64,000 bases of DNA from NCBI RefSeq assembly GCF_016481305.1, contig NZ_JAENBO010000003.1, positions 1 to 64,000 of the forward strand, given 5' to 3'. Shown in pieces: positions 52,018 through 61,178 of the stretch (position 1 is the first letter of the stretch; each line of letters starts with the position of its first letter). The notes beneath the pieces are model-generated. The model saw only the letters and a program-made list of their open reading frames with translations. It searched no databases and was not told the DNA's origin. This stretch comes from Streptococcus pacificus. Lineage in GTDB: Bacteria > Bacillota > Bacilli > Lactobacillales > Streptococcaceae. The position numbers were made by a program, and so were the translations under genes.

Positions 52018-53268
52018 ATGAAAAAATGGCAAAAATTATTGATTAGTGGTGCAAGTTTAACACTTGCTAGTACTTTATTAGTCGCTTGCGGATCTAATGA
52101 TAAAAAATCAGAAACTGCATCATCATCTGATGACAAAACAATTAAATTATGGGTCCCAACCGATTCAAAAGACTCTTATAAAGATATTGTTGCTCAATTT
52201 GAAAAAGATTCTGGTTATAAAGTTCAAGTTGTTGAATCAGAAGACCCTAAAGCACAAGAAAAAATTAAAAAAGATGCAAGTACTGCTGCTGATGTCTTCT
52301 CACTTCCACACGATCAACTTGGTCAATTAGTTGAATCAGGTGTTATTCAAGAAATTCCTGAAGAGTATTCAAAAGAAATTGCTGATACTGCTACAGAACA
52401 AGCAATTGCTGGTGCGCAATACAATGGTAAAACTTATGCATTCCCATTTGGTATTGAATCACAAGTACTTTTCTACAACAAAGAAAAATTATCTGAAGAA
52501 GATGTTAAATCATATGAAACAATCACTTCAAAAGCAACCTTTGGTGAAACCTTCAAACAAATGAACGCTTATGCAACTGGTCCATTATTTATGTCAGTTG
52601 GTGATACTTTATTTGGTGAAAATGGTGAGGATGTTGCCGGAACTAACTGGGGAAATGAAGCTGGTGTTTCAGTTCTTAAATGGATTGCAGACCAAAACAA
52701 TAACTCTGGATTTGTTAACTTAGATTCAAGTAACGTGATGTCATCATTTGGTGAGGGAACAGTTGCTGCTATTGAAACTGGTCCTTGGAACTACCAAGCA
52801 GCTCAAGAAGCGATTGGTGCTGATAATTTAGGAATTGCTGTTTACCCAATGATTAACATTGGTGGACAAGACGTTCAACAAAAAGCGTTCCTAGGTGTTA
52901 AACTTTATGCTGTAAACCAAGCACCTGCTAAAGGTGATGCTAAGCGTATTGCTGCAAGTTACCAATTGGCTTCATACTTAACTAATGCTGAAAGCCAAGC
53001 TAACCAATTTGAAACTCGTACTATTATCCCAGCAAATAAAGAAGTTCAAGCTTCTGAAGTTGTTCAAAATCATGATTTAGCACAAGCCGTAATTAAAATG
53101 GGATCTTCAACTGATTACACTGTTGTTATGCCTAAGTTGAGTCAAATGGGTACCTTCTGGACTGAAAGTGCTGCTATCCTTAGTGATACATACAATGGAA
53201 AAATCCCAGAAAGTGACTACTTATCAAAACTTCAACAATTTGATAAAGATCTTGCTGCTACAGAATAA
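52018..53268 (+). CDS. malX: Maltose/maltodextrin-binding lipoprotein
   Basis: Solute-binding lipoprotein (family 1) that delivers maltodextrins to MalFGK. The signal peptide ends in the lipobox LVAC with lipid-acceptor Cys24. The mature protein starts with a Ser/Lys/Asp-rich linker, then the binding fold (TIKLWVPTDSKDSYKDIVAQ and onward). It has 416 residues. The ribosome site GGGAGGAAACAAGCT is strong. First gene of malXFGK; a hairpin follows it and may favour its higher expression. Confidence 0.96.
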   Translation: MKKWQKLLISGASLTLASTLLVACGSNDKKSETASSSDDKTIKLWVPTDSKDSYKDIVAQFEKDSGYKVQVVESEDPKAQEKIKKDASTAADVFSLPHDQLGQLVESGVIQEIPEEYSKEIADTATEQAIAGAQYNGKTYAFPFGIESQVLFYNKEKLSEEDVKSYETITSKATFGETFKQMNAYATGPLFMSVGDTLFGENGEDVAGTNWGNEAGVSVLKWIADQNNNSGFVNLDSSNVMSSFGEGTVAAIETGPWNYQAAQEAIGADNLGIAVYPMINIGGQDVQQKAFLGVKLYAVNQAPAKGDAKRIAASYQLASYLTNAESQANQFETRTIIPANKEVQASEVVQNHDLAQAVIKMGSSTDYTVVMPKLSQMGTFWTESAAILSDTYNGKIPESDYLSKLQQFDKDLAATE

Positions 53269-53278
53269 TTCATGACAC

Positions 53279-53320
53279 GTAACAAGTGAGGAGAAAACTT
53301 CTCCCCACTTGTTTTATTTA
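53279..53320 (+). terminator. Intercistronic hairpin after malX, partial terminator
   Basis: AACAAGTG (53281-53288) pairs with CACTTGTT (53306-53313), and inside them GGAGA (53290-53294) with TCTCC (53300-53304). TTATTTAG follows. As malF has no visible promoter, the hairpin probably attenuates or stabilises rather than fully terminates. Confidence 0.7.
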
Positions 53321-53403
53321 GTAAGAACCTCTGCTAATTAAGCTTTTCATTTGTCAAGTTTAACTAGCAGAGTTTCTGATTATTATTATAAAGGAGTCTT
53401 TCT

Positions 53404-54765
53404 ATGGCTAAAGCTATCACATATGAGAATGTCTCTGTCCCGAAAGCTTTTAAAGAAGGTGGCATTGATATTAAACTCTCTTTTTTGATTATGGGATTTG
53501 CCAACCTTGCTAATAAACAATTTATTAAAGGATTACTATTTTTACTAAGTGAAATTTTGTTTTTCATTGCCTTTTTTGTTCAAATTATTCCTGCCTTGGC
53601 TGGTTTGATTACTTTGGGAACACAAACACAAGGAATGACAACTCAAGAAGTCGATGGTATTACCCTACAGGTGGCTGTTGATGGTGACAATTCTATGCTA
53701 ATGCTAATTTTTGGATTAGCATCACTTATCTTTTGTCTCTTTTTTGCCTATATTTATTGGTCTAATTTAAAAAGTGCAAGAAATATCTATCTTTTGAAAA
53801 AAAATGGTCAAAAAATACCATCGTTTAAAGAAGACTTTAAAACTCTTGCCAATGGTCGTTTCCACATGACTCTGATGGCTGTCCCATTAATTGGTGTCCT
53901 TCTTTTTACAATTTTACCACTCATTTATATGATTACCATCGCCTTTACCAATTTTGACCACAGTCACTTACCACCAAAATCACTCTTTGATTGGGTTGGC
54001 TTTACTAATTTTGGTAATGTCTTTAGTGGTCGTATGGCAGGTACCTTCTTCCCTGTTCTGTCTTGGACACTGATTTGGGCTGTTTTTGCTACTGCAACTA
54101 ACTTTTTCTTTGGAGTTGTTTTGGCACTATTAATTAGTACCAAAGGACTTAAATTAAAGAAAATGTGGCGTACTATCTTTGTTATTACAATTGCTGTCCC
54201 ACAATTTATTTCTCTTTTAATTATGAGAAACTTGTTAAATGATGTTGGTCCTTTAAATTCTTTATTGCAAAATTTAGGATTGATTCGTGAAGGCTTACCT
54301 TTCTTATCTGATCCAATTTGGGCTAAATTTTCAATTATTTTTGTTAACATGTGGGTAGGAATTCCCTTTACCATGTTAATTGCAACTGGTATTATCATGA
54401 ATCTACCTAGTGAACAAATTGAGGCGGCAGAAATTGATGGTGCAAGTAAGTTCCAAGTCTTTAAATCAATTACATTCCCTCAGATTGTTTTGATTATGAC
54501 GCCAACACTCATTCAACAATTTGTTGGTAACATTAATAACTTCAATGTCATTTACTTGCTTACTGGTGGTGGACCTACAAATTCTCAGTTCTACCAAGCT
54601 GGAAGCACTGACCTTCTGGTGACTTGGCTTTATAAATTAACGGTCACTGCTGCCGATTATAACTTGGCTTCAGTTGTAGGGATTTTAATCTTTACAATCT
54701 CTGCTATCTTTAGTTTATTAGCCTATACTAGAACCGCATCTTATAAGGAAGGAGTAGCAAAATAA
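53404..54765 (+). CDS. malF: Maltodextrin ABC transporter permease MalF
   Basis: Inner-membrane permease of the maltodextrin importer, 453 residues. The N-terminal ~135 residues hold extra hydrophobic segments (about 45-75 and 95-118), as in streptococcal MalF/MalC. The core has six further membrane segments and the cytoplasmic EAA loop (EAAEIDGASKFQVFKSITFP) that docks on MalK. Ribosome site AAAGGAGTCTTTCT. The stop overlaps the malG start (TAATG). Confidence 0.95.
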   Translation: MAKAITYENVSVPKAFKEGGIDIKLSFLIMGFANLANKQFIKGLLFLLSEILFFIAFFVQIIPALAGLITLGTQTQGMTTQEVDGITLQVAVDGDNSMLMLIFGLASLIFCLFFAYIYWSNLKSARNIYLLKKNGQKIPSFKEDFKTLANGRFHMTLMAVPLIGVLLFTILPLIYMITIAFTNFDHSHLPPKSLFDWVGFTNFGNVFSGRMAGTFFPVLSWTLIWAVFATATNFFFGVVLALLISTKGLKLKKMWRTIFVITIAVPQFISLLIMRNLLNDVGPLNSLLQNLGLIREGLPFLSDPIWAKFSIIFVNMWVGIPFTMLIATGIIMNLPSEQIEAAEIDGASKFQVFKSITFPQIVLIMTPTLIQQFVGNINNFNVIYLLTGGGPTNSQFYQAGSTDLLVTWLYKLTVTAADYNLASVVGILIFTISAIFSLLAYTRTASYKEGVAK

Positions 54766-55601
54766 TGAAATCTAAAAAACAATTCCGTCTAACGATGGTC
54801 TACTTGACACTTATTATTTTATCAATTATTTGGCTCTTCCCTATTGTATGGGTTGTTCTTACTAGTTTTCGTGGTGAAGGCACTGCTTATGTCACCTACT
54901 TTATCCCTAAAACATTTACTCTAGACAATTATATTAAGCTATTTACAAATAGCTCCTTCCCATTTGGACGTTGGTTTTTAAATACTTTATTTGTCGCTTC
55001 AGCCACTTGTGTTCTTTCAACATTTATCACAGTGGCGATGGCTTACTCGCTTAGTCGTATCAAATTTAAGTTCAGAAATCACTTTTTAAAACTCGCCTTG
55101 GTGCTTAATATGTTCCCAGGATTCATGAGTATGATCGCTGTTTACTACATTTTGAAAGCCCTTGGTTTAACTCAAACACTAACATCATTAATTCTTGTAT
55201 ATTCTGCTGGTGCAGCACTCACATTTTACATTGCTAAAGGATTCTTTGACACCATTCCTTATTCTCTAGATGAGTCAGCAATGATAGATGGAGCAACAAG
55301 AATGGACATTTTCTTTAAGATAACACTTCCACTTTCAAAACCGATTATTGTCTACACTGCTCTATTAGCATTTATGGGACCGTGGATTGATTTTATCTTT
55401 GCACAAGTTATCTTAGGAGATGCCACTAGTAAGTATACCGTTGCTATTGGTTTATTCTCAATGTTGCAACCAGACACCATTAATGAATGGTTCATGGCCT
55501 TTACCGCTGGTTCTGTTCTCATTGCCATTCCAATAACCCTTCTCTTCATGTTTATGCAAAAATACTATGTTGAAGGTATTACTGGTGGTTCTGTTAAATA
55601 A
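54765..55601 (+). CDS. malG: Maltodextrin ABC transporter permease MalG
   Basis: Second permease of the maltodextrin importer, 278 residues with six membrane segments. The EAA loop DESAMIDGATRMDIFFKITL lies at about residues 167-186. Its ATG shares one base with the malF stop, so the two are translationally coupled and should be made in equal amounts. Ribosome site GGAAGGAGTAGCAAA. Confidence 0.95.
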   Translation: MKSKKQFRLTMVYLTLIILSIIWLFPIVWVVLTSFRGEGTAYVTYFIPKTFTLDNYIKLFTNSSFPFGRWFLNTLFVASATCVLSTFITVAMAYSLSRIKFKFRNHFLKLALVLNMFPGFMSMIAVYYILKALGLTQTLTSLILVYSAGAALTFYIAKGFFDTIPYSLDESAMIDGATRMDIFFKITLPLSKPIIVYTALLAFMGPWIDFIFAQVILGDATSKYTVAIGLFSMLQPDTINEWFMAFTAGSVLIAIPITLLFMFMQKYYVEGITGGSVK

Positions 55602-55631
55602 GAAGCTAAATAATAGTGAGGAAAAATTGTT

Positions 55632-56771
55632 ATGACAACAGTAAAATTAAATAATATCTATAAAAAATATCCTAATAGTAAACACTATTCTGTTGAGAAC
55701 TTCAATCTCGACATTAAAGATAAAGAATTTATCGTCTTTGTTGGACCATCAGGATGTGGGAAATCAACAACTCTTCGCATGATTGCTGGTTTAGAAGACA
55801 TTACAAAAGGGGAACTTTACATTGATGAGGAACTCATGAATGATGCTGCCCCTAAAGATCGTGACATTGCCATGGTTTTCCAAAACTATGCCTTATACCC
55901 TCATATGACAGTTTATGAAAATATGGCTTTTGGACTTAAACTTCGTAAGTACAAAAAAGACGATATTGATAAACGTGTTCGTGAGGCTGCAGAGGCTATC
56001 GGTTTAACTGAATTTCTTGATCGAAAACCAGCTGATCTCTCAGGTGGGCAACGTCAACGTGTCGCTATGGGACGAGCTATTGTTAGGGACGCTAAAGTGT
56101 TCTTAATGGATGAACCTCTTTCTAACCTAGATGCTAAGTTACGTGTTTCTATGCGTGCTGAAATTGCAAAAATTCACAGACGTATTGGAGCAACTACCAT
56201 TTATGTTACCCATGACCAAACTGAAGCAATGACACTTGCTGATCGTATTGTCATCATGAGTGCTACTAAAAACCCTGATGGTACTGGAACAATTGGTCGA
56301 GTAGAACAAATCGGTTCTCCTCAAGAACTTTATAGCTACCCTGCAAATCAGTTTGTGGCTGGCTTTATTGGCAGTCCTTCAATGAATTTCTTTAATGTTC
56401 AAATTGAAGGTGAAGAAATTGTAGATTCTGAAGGCCTTCGAGTGGCTATTCCAGAGGGACAAAGAAAAGCCCTAGAAGCAAAAGGCTACCTCAATAAACC
56501 ACTTATTTTTGGTATTCGTCCTGAAGACATTTCAAGCAATCAAATTGTTCATGAAACTTATCCAAATGCTAATGTAACCGCTGAAGTTTTAGTGTCAGAA
56601 CTACTTGGTAGTGAGACCATGCTCTATGTAAAATTAGGACAAACAGAGTTTGCAGCACGTGTTGATGCAAGAGATTTCCATCAGCCAGGAGAAAGTGTTG
56701 ATCTTACGTTCAATGTGGCTAAAGGTCATTTCTTTGATATGGAAACTAAAGAACGGATTCATCTTAATTAA
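55632..56771 (+). CDS. malK: Maltodextrin ABC transporter ATPase MalK/MsmK
   Basis: ATPase that powers MalFG, 379 residues. Walker A is GPSGCGKSTT (about residues 38-47), the signature is DLSGGQRQRVAMGRAI, Walker B is KVFLMDEPLSNLDAKLR, and the switch His is in YVTHDQTEA. The C-terminal regulatory TOBE-like domain runs from about 245. In several streptococci one MsmK serves many sugar importers from a separate locus. Here the ATPase gene sits in the operon, so it is probably dedicated, though sharing cannot be excluded. Confidence 0.93.
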   Translation: MTTVKLNNIYKKYPNSKHYSVENFNLDIKDKEFIVFVGPSGCGKSTTLRMIAGLEDITKGELYIDEELMNDAAPKDRDIAMVFQNYALYPHMTVYENMAFGLKLRKYKKDDIDKRVREAAEAIGLTEFLDRKPADLSGGQRQRVAMGRAIVRDAKVFLMDEPLSNLDAKLRVSMRAEIAKIHRRIGATTIYVTHDQTEAMTLADRIVIMSATKNPDGTGTIGRVEQIGSPQELYSYPANQFVAGFIGSPSMNFFNVQIEGEEIVDSEGLRVAIPEGQRKALEAKGYLNKPLIFGIRPEDISSNQIVHETYPNANVTAEVLVSELLGSETMLYVKLGQTEFAARVDARDFHQPGESVDLTFNVAKGHFFDMETKERIHLN

Positions 56772-56810
56772 AAAAAAGCTATTTAGGTTTTTCCTAAATA
56801 GCTTTTTTAC
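56770..56810. terminator. Bidirectional terminator between malK and murA2
   Basis: Stem AAAAAAGCTATTTAGG / CCTAAATAGCTTTTTT (56772-56787 with 56793-56808) around a 5-base loop. It serves both convergent transcripts. Confidence 0.95.
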
Positions 56811-56817
56811 ATCAACA

Positions 56818-58077
56818 TTAATTATCAACAAGAGTTATATCTGCACCTAGATGGTCTAGTTTTTCAACAATATGAGAATAACCACGAAGAATAAATTCGA
56901 CATTGGTAATTTCAGTTTGTCCTTTAGCTAATAAGCCTGCTATAATAAGTGCGGCACCAGCTCTTAAATCAGTTGCTTTTACCTTGGCACCAGATAATGA
57001 TGACGGACCATTGTAAACGATTTTCCCACCAACAACGGAGATATCAGCATTCATTCTCGCTAATTCTGGAATATGGTTAACCCGTTTTTCATAAATGGTA
57101 TCAATGATAATACCTCTACCTTGTGCACAAAGTAATAAAGGAGTTATTGGTTGTTGTAAATCAGTGGCAAATCCAGGGTAAGGCGAGGTTTTAATGGTAA
57201 CAGCTTTCAAATGGGTTTGTTTTTCTACAAAGATACTATCCTCTTCGACAGTCATTTTAACACCCATCTCTTCTAGCTTTGAAATAAACCCTTCCAAATG
57301 CTCGTAAAGAACGTTGTTAATTCTAATACCTTCACCTACAGCGGCTGCTAAAGCAATGTAAGTCCCAGCTTCAATACGATCTGGAATGACTTGATGACGT
57401 GTGCTTCCCAAATGCGATACACCCTCTATGGTGATAACGTCTGTCCCAGCACCTCGGATATGAGCTCCCATATTATTAAGAAAAGTCGCTACATCAATAA
57501 TTTCAGGCTCTCTTGCGGCATTTTCAATAATGGTTTTGCCTTTTGCTTTTGTCGCTGCAAGTATCGTATTAATAGTTGCACCAACACTGACAGTATCCAT
57601 ATAAATATGAGCTCCTAAAAGAGGTTCTCCTTTAGTGGTTAACTTCATATAATTTCCTTCAAATGAAGATTTTGCCCCCATTGAATCGAAAGCTTTTAAA
57701 TGTAAATCGATTGGACGAGGTCCAAGGTCACAGCCACCAGGTAAGCCAACAACTGCTTCACCAAAACGCCCTAAAAGGCTACCATAAAAATAATAGGAAG
57801 CTCTCAAACTATTAATTTTACCATAAGGCATGAGATTATTTTGTATCCCTCTTGAATCGATTTCTAAAGAATCGTCTTCTCTTTTAACCTTAGCACCCAT
57901 TGCGATTAAGATCTCAATAAGACTATCAACATCACTAATGTCAGGGACACCATCAAGTCTTACAATATCATCTGATAAGATGGCTGCTGGAATTAAAGCA
58001 ACAACACTGTTTTTAGCACCAGATACTGTTACTTCTCCTTTTAATTTTTTTCCACCTTTAATTATAATTTTTTTCAT
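56818..58077 (-). CDS. murZ: UDP-N-acetylglucosamine 1-carboxyvinyltransferase (second copy)
   Basis: Second MurA-type enzyme (MurA2/MurZ), same reaction as murA at 16494-17765. It has 419 residues, and the catalytic loop [16 protein letters not shown] retains the reactive Cys116. Low-GC Gram-positives usually carry two such enzymes with partial redundancy. It lies next to metK but has its own extended -10 promoter (TG-G-TAAAAT, -10 at 58116-58121). It converges with malK over a shared terminator. Confidence 0.95.
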   Translation of the reverse strand: MKKIIIKGGKKLKGEVTVSGAKNSVVALIPAAILSDDIVRLDGVPDISDVDSLIEILIAMGAKVKREDDSLEIDSRGIQNNLMPYGKINSLRASYYFYGSLLGRFGEAVVGLPGGCDLGPRPIDLHLKAFDSMGAKSSFEGNYMKLTTKGEPLLGAHIYMDTVSVGATINTILAATKAKGKTIIENAAREPEIIDVATFLNNMGAHIRGAGTDVITIEGVSHLGSTRHQVIPDRIEAGTYIALAAAVGEGIRINNVLYEHLEGFISKLEEMGVKMTVEEDSIFVEKQTHLKAVTIKTSPYPGFATDLQQPITPLLLCAQGRGIIIDTIYEKRVNHIPELARMNADISVVGGKIVYNGPSSLSGAKVKATDLRAGAALIIAGLLAKGQTEITNVEFILRGYSHIVEKLDHLGADITLVDN

Positions 58078-58115
58078 TTACAAATATCTTTCTTATACTA
58101 GACTTCAACCTTTTC

Positions 58116-58124
58116 ATTTTACCA
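58116..58124 (-). promoter_or_regulatory. Extended -10 promoter of murZ
   Basis: On the - strand TG-G-TAAAAT, with the -10 at 58116-58121, 38 bases before the ATG. No -35 is recognisable. Confidence 0.5.
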
Positions 58125-58162
58125 TAAAACAAGTGGTTTTGACAAATTCCCAAGCCTTAGAT

Positions 58163-58191
58163 AGAAAAAGAAGGGAAAACCCCTTCTTTTT
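58163..58191 (-). terminator. Terminator of metK
   Basis: Stem AAAGAAGGG / CCCTTCTTT (58181-58189 with 58167-58175) and a T-rich end on the - strand. It lies directly after the metK stop. Confidence 0.87.
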
Positions 58192-59382
58192 TTATCGATT
58201 AAGACTATCCTTTAAAGCATCTACTTTATCTAATTTTTCCCATGGTAAATCAAGATCAGTACGTCCCATATGACCATAAGCTGCTGTTTGTCTATAAATT
58301 GGACGTTTTAAATCAAGCATTTTAATTATACCCGCTGGACGTAGGTCAAAAATCTCACGCACTGCTTTTTCCAGTTTTGACTCTGAAATTGAACTAGTCC
58401 CAAAAGTATCAATACGAATAGAGACAGGTTGAGCAACACCAATAGCATAAGCTAACTGAACCTCAACTTTTCTTGCAAAGCCTGCTGCTACTATGTTTTT
58501 GGCGATATATCTTGCAGCATAACTAGCTGAACGGTCAACCTTCGTTGCATCTTTTCCTGAAAAAGCACCTCCACCATGGCGAGAATAGCCACCATAAGTG
58601 TCAACGATAATCTTACGTCCCGTTAATCCTGAATCTCCTTGTGGACCTCCAATAACAAAACGTCCGGTTGGATTGATAAAAAATTTAGTTTCTGAATCCA
58701 AATACTCTTTTGGAATAACAGATTTTATCACTCGTTCAATCATATCCTGTTTAATTTGTTCTTGACTGACTTCAGGATTATGTTGTGTTGAAATAACAAC
58801 AGTATCAACACGAACAGGTCTATCACTTTCATTATATTCAACGGTTACCTGACTTTTTGCGTCTGGACGTAAGTAAGGTAATGATTTGTTTTTTCTAAGC
58901 TCTGCTAATTTTCTAACTAACTGATGAGATAGAGAAATGGGTAACGGCATCAATTCAGGTGTTTCATCAACAGCAAAACCAAACATCAAGCCTTGGTCTC
59001 CTGCTCCTATGAGGCTAAGATCATCTTCATCCCCTTCACGATTTTCTAGTGCCTTGTTGACACCTTGTGCGATATCTGGTGATTGTTCAACTAGTGAAGG
59101 ATGAACACCCACAGTTTCAGCAGAAAAGCCATAGTCGGTATTTGTGTAACCAATATCAGCAATGGTATCTCTTACTACTCGGTTAATATCAACATAAGCA
59201 GTCGTTGAGATTTCACCAAAAACGTGAACTGAACCAGTATAAACAACCGTTTCAGCAGCCACATGAGCTTCTGGATCCTGCTCTAAAATGGCATCTAAAA
59301 TAGCATCCGAAATTTGATCAGCAATTTTATCTGGATGACCTTCTGATACAGATTCAGAAGTAAATAATTTTCGTTCTGACAT
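58192..59382 (-). CDS. metK: S-adenosylmethionine synthetase
   Basis: Makes SAM from Met and ATP. It has 396 residues, with [16 protein letters not shown] at the N-terminus, [12 protein letters not shown], and the phosphate loop [16 protein letters not shown]. It is transcribed alone, controlled by an SMK-box leader that contains its own ribosome site. The ATG is at 59380-59382, 8 bases after GGGGGAC. Confidence 0.98.
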   Translation of the reverse strand: MSERKLFTSESVSEGHPDKIADQISDAILDAILEQDPEAHVAAETVVYTGSVHVFGEISTTAYVDINRVVRDTIADIGYTNTDYGFSAETVGVHPSLVEQSPDIAQGVNKALENREGDEDDLSLIGAGDQGLMFGFAVDETPELMPLPISLSHQLVRKLAELRKNKSLPYLRPDAKSQVTVEYNESDRPVRVDTVVISTQHNPEVSQEQIKQDMIERVIKSVIPKEYLDSETKFFINPTGRFVIGGPQGDSGLTGRKIIVDTYGGYSRHGGGAFSGKDATKVDRSASYAARYIAKNIVAAGFARKVEVQLAYAIGVAQPVSIRIDTFGTSSISESKLEKAVREIFDLRPAGIIKMLDLKRPIYRQTAAYGHMGRTDLDLPWEKLDKVDALKDSLNR

Positions 59383-59390
59383 ATTTTTAT

Positions 59391-59457
59391 GTCCCCCTTT
59401 TAATTAATAGTGTTAAAAAGTTACAAAGTACTAGCTTAGCTATCTTTTCGGGACTTA
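59391..59457 (-). ncRNA. SMK-box (SAM-III) riboswitch of metK
   Basis: On the - strand, AAGTCCCGAAAAGATAGCT starts at 59457, then TTTGTAAC in the middle and the SD region AAAAGGGGGAC near 59391. These are the conserved SMK elements: TCCC acts as anti-SD against GGGGG. SAM binding would hide the SD and reduce MetK synthesis. Confidence 0.93.
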
Positions 59458-59468
59458 TTAACTTTACC

Positions 59469-59474
59469 ATTATA
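59469..59474 (-). promoter_or_regulatory. -10 element of metK
   Basis: TATAAT on the - strand, 11 bases before the AAGTCCCG start of the SMK box, so the transcript starts at or just before the riboswitch. The -35 is poor. Confidence 0.6.
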
Positions 59475-59565
59475 TCATTTTTTTGATAGATTTTATATGA
59501 TAAAAGCTGACTATGATAAAAAACAGTTCACAAAGCATTTCAAAAAAATTTTTTTTACGATGAAC

Positions 59566-59617
59566 AAGAAAAAACACCCCTTTGTTAGATTTTGTATCTA
59601 ACTTTTAGGGTGCTGTT
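59566..59617 (-). terminator. Terminator of the zinc-linked lipoprotein gene
   Basis: Nested stem on the - strand: CACCCT with AGGGGTG outside and GTTAGAT with ATCTAAC inside. A T run (TTTTTTC) follows. It lies about 25 bases after the stop codon. Confidence 0.83.
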
Positions 59618-59641
59618 CAAAGTGAGAGTGTTTTAAAATTC

Positions 59642-60133
59642 TTATTCATGATCCTCATCATGATCATCATGGTCTTCATGATCTTCGTCTTCTTCATCAC
59701 TTTCAGTCAAAGCCATAGCTTCTTCTTTAGTGAGGATAGTGTCAGTGTTTTCTCTATCATTTGGATAGTAATAGAATTTATCGTTGACCTTAATAATAGA
59801 GCCTTCATCAACAGTATAAACAACATCTTTTTCATCGAAGACATAGTCATCAGCAGGTAACGTACTGTCTAAGAATTTTGCATTTCCTGGTATTTTTCCT
59901 TCTTCAAAATGATCATGATCACCGTGAACATGAGCAAAACCATCTGACATAATTTCAGAAACAACCACTAATCCATCATGATCATCATCATCGTCATGAT
60001 CAACCACTTCTTGAGTGGTTACTTTGTCGTCATCTTTTTTATCATCATTTGTAGTTGCTTGACAAGCAGCTAACATAAAATAGCCAACAAGAATAAGTCC
60101 AAGAATTTTGACTATAGTAAGATTTTTTTTCAT
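59642..60133 (-). CDS. Single-triad Pht-like histidine-rich lipoprotein
   Basis: Putative zinc-binding surface lipoprotein, 163 residues. The signal peptide ends in LAAC with lipid-acceptor Cys24. One streptococcal histidine-triad domain spans about residues 62-140: HVHGDHDH (68-75) contains the HxxHxH triad, followed by GSIIKVNDKFYYYPN. Flanking Asp/His-rich tracts (about 46-53 and 147-163) are unusual. Family knowledge: Pht proteins bind and scavenge zinc with AdcA/AdcAII. This copy has one triad domain instead of the four to six of pneumococcal Pht. A perfect AdcR-type box precedes it. Zinc storage or hand-over to an Adc importer is inferred. Confidence 0.87.
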   Translation of the reverse strand: MKKNLTIVKILGLILVGYFMLAACQATTNDDKKDDDKVTTQEVVDHDDDDDHDGLVVVSEIMSDGFAHVHGDHDHFEEGKIPGNAKFLDSTLPADDYVFDEKDVVYTVDEGSIIKVNDKFYYYPNDRENTDTILTKEEAMALTESDEEDEDHEDHDDHDEDHE

Positions 60134-60152
60134 CTTTTTTGCCTCCTTTTTA

Positions 60153-60164
60153 TTAACCAGTTAA
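60153..60164. promoter_or_regulatory. AdcR-type zinc operator
   Basis: TTAACCAGTTAA, a full match to the known AdcR consensus TTAACYRGTTAA. It abuts the -10 of the lipoprotein promoter on its downstream side, so zinc-loaded AdcR would repress. The birA start on the other strand is 82 bases away. Confidence 0.9.
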
Positions 60165-60192
60165 GTATATCATGAACCAACTCTTTTTTCAA
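60164..60192 (-). promoter_or_regulatory. Promoter of the lipoprotein gene
   Basis: On the - strand the -35 is TTGAAA (60187-60192) and the -10 is TATACT (60164-60169), with a 17-base spacer. The AdcR box begins at its -10. Confidence 0.85.
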
Positions 60193-60233
60193 GTCATAAT
60201 ATCATTTAAAATGATTTTTCAAGCTATTTGTAT

Positions 60234-60239
60234 TATACT
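60234..60239 (+). promoter_or_regulatory. -10 element of birA
   Basis: TATACT ends 6 bases before the birA ATG. No clear -35 is present at 16-18 bases. Confidence 0.45.
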
Positions 60240-60245
60240 AGAAGC

Positions 60246-61178
60246 ATGAAAACACACGAAAAAATTTTTTGTCATCTCTATGAATCGGAAGACTTTGTTA
60301 CTGGGGAAGAATTGGGCGCTCTTTGCCAACTTTCTAGAACGGCTATTTGGAAGAGTATTCAAAAATTAGAACAATTTGATATTCAGATTCAATCTCAAAA
60401 AAAACGAGGTTATCGATTACTGTCTGGGGACTTACTAATTCCAGAAATGATTGAACAACAAACCGGGATTCCAGTGTCATTGAATAATAACAGTTTATCA
60501 ACGCAATTAGATGCCAAAATCGCAATACAAGAGGGTAAAAATGCTCCAAGACTGTACCTGGCAACCAATCAAAAGGAAGCTAAAGGACGATTTGGACGAC
60601 AATTTCATGCTTTTCCTGGTGGTATTTATATGTCTCTACATATCCAACCACACGTTGCTACTGATAAACCACCAGCCTATACCATGATGATTGCAAGTGC
60701 TATTGTTAAGGCTATTTCTCGTTTAACTGGGATTGAGACTCAGATTAAATGGGTTAATGATATTTATCTTGGGCAAAAAAAAATAGCGGGTATTTTGACC
60801 GAAGCTATTAGCTCAGTTGAAACAGGATTAATCACCGACGTTATTATTGGTGTTGGCATCAATTTTAATATCAAAGAATTACCAGAAGAACTTGATAAAA
60901 AGGCAGCCTCTTTATTTACGAAAGAACCTAATATCACAAGGAACCAGCTCATTTCAGAAATTTTAAACTTGTTTTTTAAAATTCCAGAAGCTGATCACAT
61001 CAAAGTTTATAAGGATAAATCTTTTATCCTCGACAAACACATTACTTTTACGAAAGATGGTAAACCCTATCAAGGAACTGCAATTGATATTACAAATAAT
61101 GGTGCTTTAATTGTTCAACTAGATAATGGAAAAACAAAAACCCTCCTAGGAGGAGAGGTTATTCTTTCTTCTTGGTAG
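60246..61178 (+). CDS. birA: Bifunctional biotin-protein ligase / biotin repressor
   Basis: Attaches biotin to carboxylase carrier domains and, through its N-terminal winged helix (residues ~1-60, SRTAIWKSIQKLEQF), can repress biotin genes. The ligase core has the biotinyl-AMP loop KGRFGRQFHAFPGGIYMS and the catalytic Lys in KWVNDIYLGQKKIAGILTEA. The C-terminal SH3-like domain covers about 265-310. The ATG at 60246 (MKTHEKIF) gives 310 residues; an upstream start would run through the -10. Only a weak AGAAG touches the ATG, so leaderless initiation is possible. It overlaps the convergent DUF3272 gene by 20 bases. Confidence 0.93.
   Translation: MKTHEKIFCHLYESEDFVTGEELGALCQLSRTAIWKSIQKLEQFDIQIQSQKKRGYRLLSGDLLIPEMIEQQTGIPVSLNNNSLSTQLDAKIAIQEGKNAPRLYLATNQKEAKGRFGRQFHAFPGGIYMSLHIQPHVATDKPPAYTMMIASAIVKAISRLTGIETQIKWVNDIYLGQKKIAGILTEAISSVETGLITDVIIGVGINFNIKELPEELDKKAASLFTKEPNITRNQLISEILNLFFKIPEADHIKVYKDKSFILDKHITFTKDGKPYQGTAIDITNNGALIVQLDNGKTKTLLGGEVILSSW

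Noticed and set aside
53964..54398. - strand frame of 144 codons inside malF
   Set aside because: Antisense to conserved permease helices; no start signals and a composition unlike real genes here.
58130..58150. TTGACA on the + strand near 58139
   Set aside because: There is no -10 at the right distance and no + strand gene downstream; it lies between metK and murZ on the opposite strand.
59645..59700. CATGATCATCATG-like DNA repeats
   Set aside because: They encode the Asp/His-rich tail of the lipoprotein; the unit length is irregular, so it is not a satellite or origin repeat.
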